Part shown: positions 62,592 through 64,000 of the stretch, in pieces
Position numbering within the stretch: position 1 is the stretch's first letter
How the letters are laid out: each line of letters opens with the position of its first letter
The notes under the pieces: generated by a model
The model's database searches: none
What the model was told of the DNA's origin: nothing
Seen by the model: the letters and a program-made list of their open reading frames with translations, nothing else
Position numbers and translations under genes: made by a program
Origin: Eretmocerus hayati
Lineage: Eukaryota; Arthropoda; Insecta; Hymenoptera; Aphelinidae
DNA: 64,000 nucleotides
NCBI GenBank assembly: GCA_029851415.1
Contig: CM056743.1
Coordinates: 36,038,714 to 36,102,713 of the forward strand
Direction of reading: 5' to 3'

Positions 62592-63125
62592 ATTCGCGGA
62601 AAAGCACTTCCTGAAGTGTGAAAATAAATTATTTTTGATTTTTGGGGGCATGGAAAAGTTGCGCCTGACGATTTACTTCAAGATTAACGTGGTGCAGAAA
62701 GGCCTGGATTGAGGCGAATTCCCTTTTATCGAGGAAAACTGAGCGAGTAAAATTTTATGTAAAATCGTGCCACAAAATGTACGTGCTCGCCATGTACACA
62801 AAAAGTGGTCTTTGGGCTCTTATAGCAGTGGCATTTGGTGCTTGATAACATAATATGTACCTATATGATGTATCTGCCCGCCCGAATCTCAAACGAGCTC
62901 TTCCTTCACCACACTCACAAAGGTCGAAAAAATTAAAAACCACAGCGCACGGAACTGACATTTAGACCCCTTTCTCGATGATAATTTTTTTGCGCGACCC
63001 TGGATCGCGAAACTAACAATTGCGCCAAAAAGGGCACAAAAAACACTTCGGAAAAGACCTTTGAGGTTTTTTTCTCAAGCGTTTTAAGGGTTTTTACGAG
63101 CAGGCACACATTATTGCAAAGTTTC
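62592..63125 (-). repeat. Interspersed repeat, family B, copy 2
   Basis: Reverse-orientation homologue of 40726-41290, covering the same blocks in opposite order. The TCAGGTCCGTG word is present as TCAGTTCCGTG on the minus strand near 62950. Confidence 0.7.
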
Positions 63126-63650
63126 CACGGTACTACTCATACCCCTTCGACAGCCTCATGCACCAGAGCGGTCACCAATCTGGATAATGAATCACAACGT
63201 TGCTTGACCTGCATTCTAAAGCGATAAAGCTCGCACGGCCACCGATGCTGTGATGATTTTTTCTAGCCGTTTAATACACACGAAAACACGAAAAAATTCG
63301 CCTTTCTTAGCCAAAAATGTTGTCCGGTGACCGTCAACCTCCTCGTTGAATGTTCAACCACTTGGTTGAATTTTCAACCAAATGGTTCAACTAAGTTTTT
63401 CGAAAAAATTTTTACAGTGTAGTCTTTCTCGGAGAGTGCTTCATCGTTTTTTCATCAATTTATCAAAAATCTTTGAAGAACAGCTACCAAGGAATATTCT
63501 GGTGTCTTCATTTTGGAACATGAGCCATTCCAAATCGAGTAGTATGGTACATATAATTTAGGCTTCGAGTGCTTATTACTTTCTATAAGAGAAAGTATTG
63601 TATCGGTGCGGAAATGTTTGCTTGAAATTTTTTTCAATTTTCTCACCCCC

Positions 63651-63994
63651 TAGTTCGAGCCTTAAGAAAATGAGGGCCTATCTGTCTTATTCTGTTCGCC
63701 GAGACCTATCGAATGGTACCCCTATAAATTTTACCCTTGGTTTACAACGCTCCCTGGGAATTATTTTAAATCACACCTTGTGTATGTCCGTATGTATTGT
63801 ATTTGTTTCCAACGTACACTCTTTCGAGTTTTTACGCGTTACCCCCACCGCCTTGTCGTGGAGGCCGTTGTCATATTTCCAGTTTTAGTCATTTTTCCAA
63901 TTTTCCCTATCAGGTGAGTGCGAACTTTCGAGCGGACTCTATCAGAGAGTTGCTACGAGAGTTCAAGCACTACCGCGGCGTTTTTCGAGTATGT
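63651..63994 (+). repeat. Long inverted repeat, right copy
   Basis: Mirror of 60361-60708. With that copy it could be the 344-bp terminal inverted repeat of a 3.6-kb composite element, since the outer ends of both copies are the same sequence (CATACTCGAAAAAC). A consensus splice-donor-like CAGGTGAGTGCG occurs at 63911. The window ends 6 bp later, so the outer border and any target duplication cannot be checked. Confidence 0.7.
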
Positions 63995-64000
63995 AATTGC

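Overview
The window looks like nuclear DNA of an insect. It is AT-rich, its genes are split by short GT..AG introns (about 70-350 bp) plus some of several kilobases, and its proteins match animal families. The surrounding DNA is full of small DNA transposons, fold-back elements, tRNA- and 5S-derived repeats. A hymenopteran is my guess, but the sequence does not settle the order.

Layout. 1-18 kb has no gene I can support. It holds a tRNA-like SINE piece, a 5S rRNA-derived sequence, a fold-back element, a decayed hAT transposon with both ends and a degenerate 8-bp target duplication, a piggyBac-like MITE, a 10-bp minisatellite interrupted by a long hairpin, C-rich and 16-bp minisatellites, and a 1.07-kb Tc1/mariner-like palindrome. 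18.1-31.7 kb (+) carries twelve exons of a class C orphan GPCR of the GPR158/GPR179 (Drosophila smog-like) family. Its 5' exons were not found and several MITEs sit in its introns. 32.5-36 kb is repeats. 37.9-40.3 kb (-) holds two small intron-split membrane proteins I do not recognise.

43.1-52.9 kb is a compact housekeeping block: HAT1 (-), PRPF38A (+), MON1 (-) and BOP1 (-). All four were reconstructed exon by exon with phases that agree. They serve cytosolic histone acetylation, splicing, endosome maturation and ribosome biogenesis. HAT1 and PRPF38A diverge from a shared 0.84-kb intergenic region, PRPF38A and MON1 converge, and MON1 and BOP1 run head to tail. 53-64 kb is again gene-poor and repeat-rich.

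The most unusual signal is a recurring architecture. Several elements, each about 0.3-1.1 kb, carry a 12-20 bp 'word' at their ends and repeat it internally, often in both orientations, with a different word in each element (18.8/34.5, 41, 56 and 57.5 kb, perhaps 32.6 kb).
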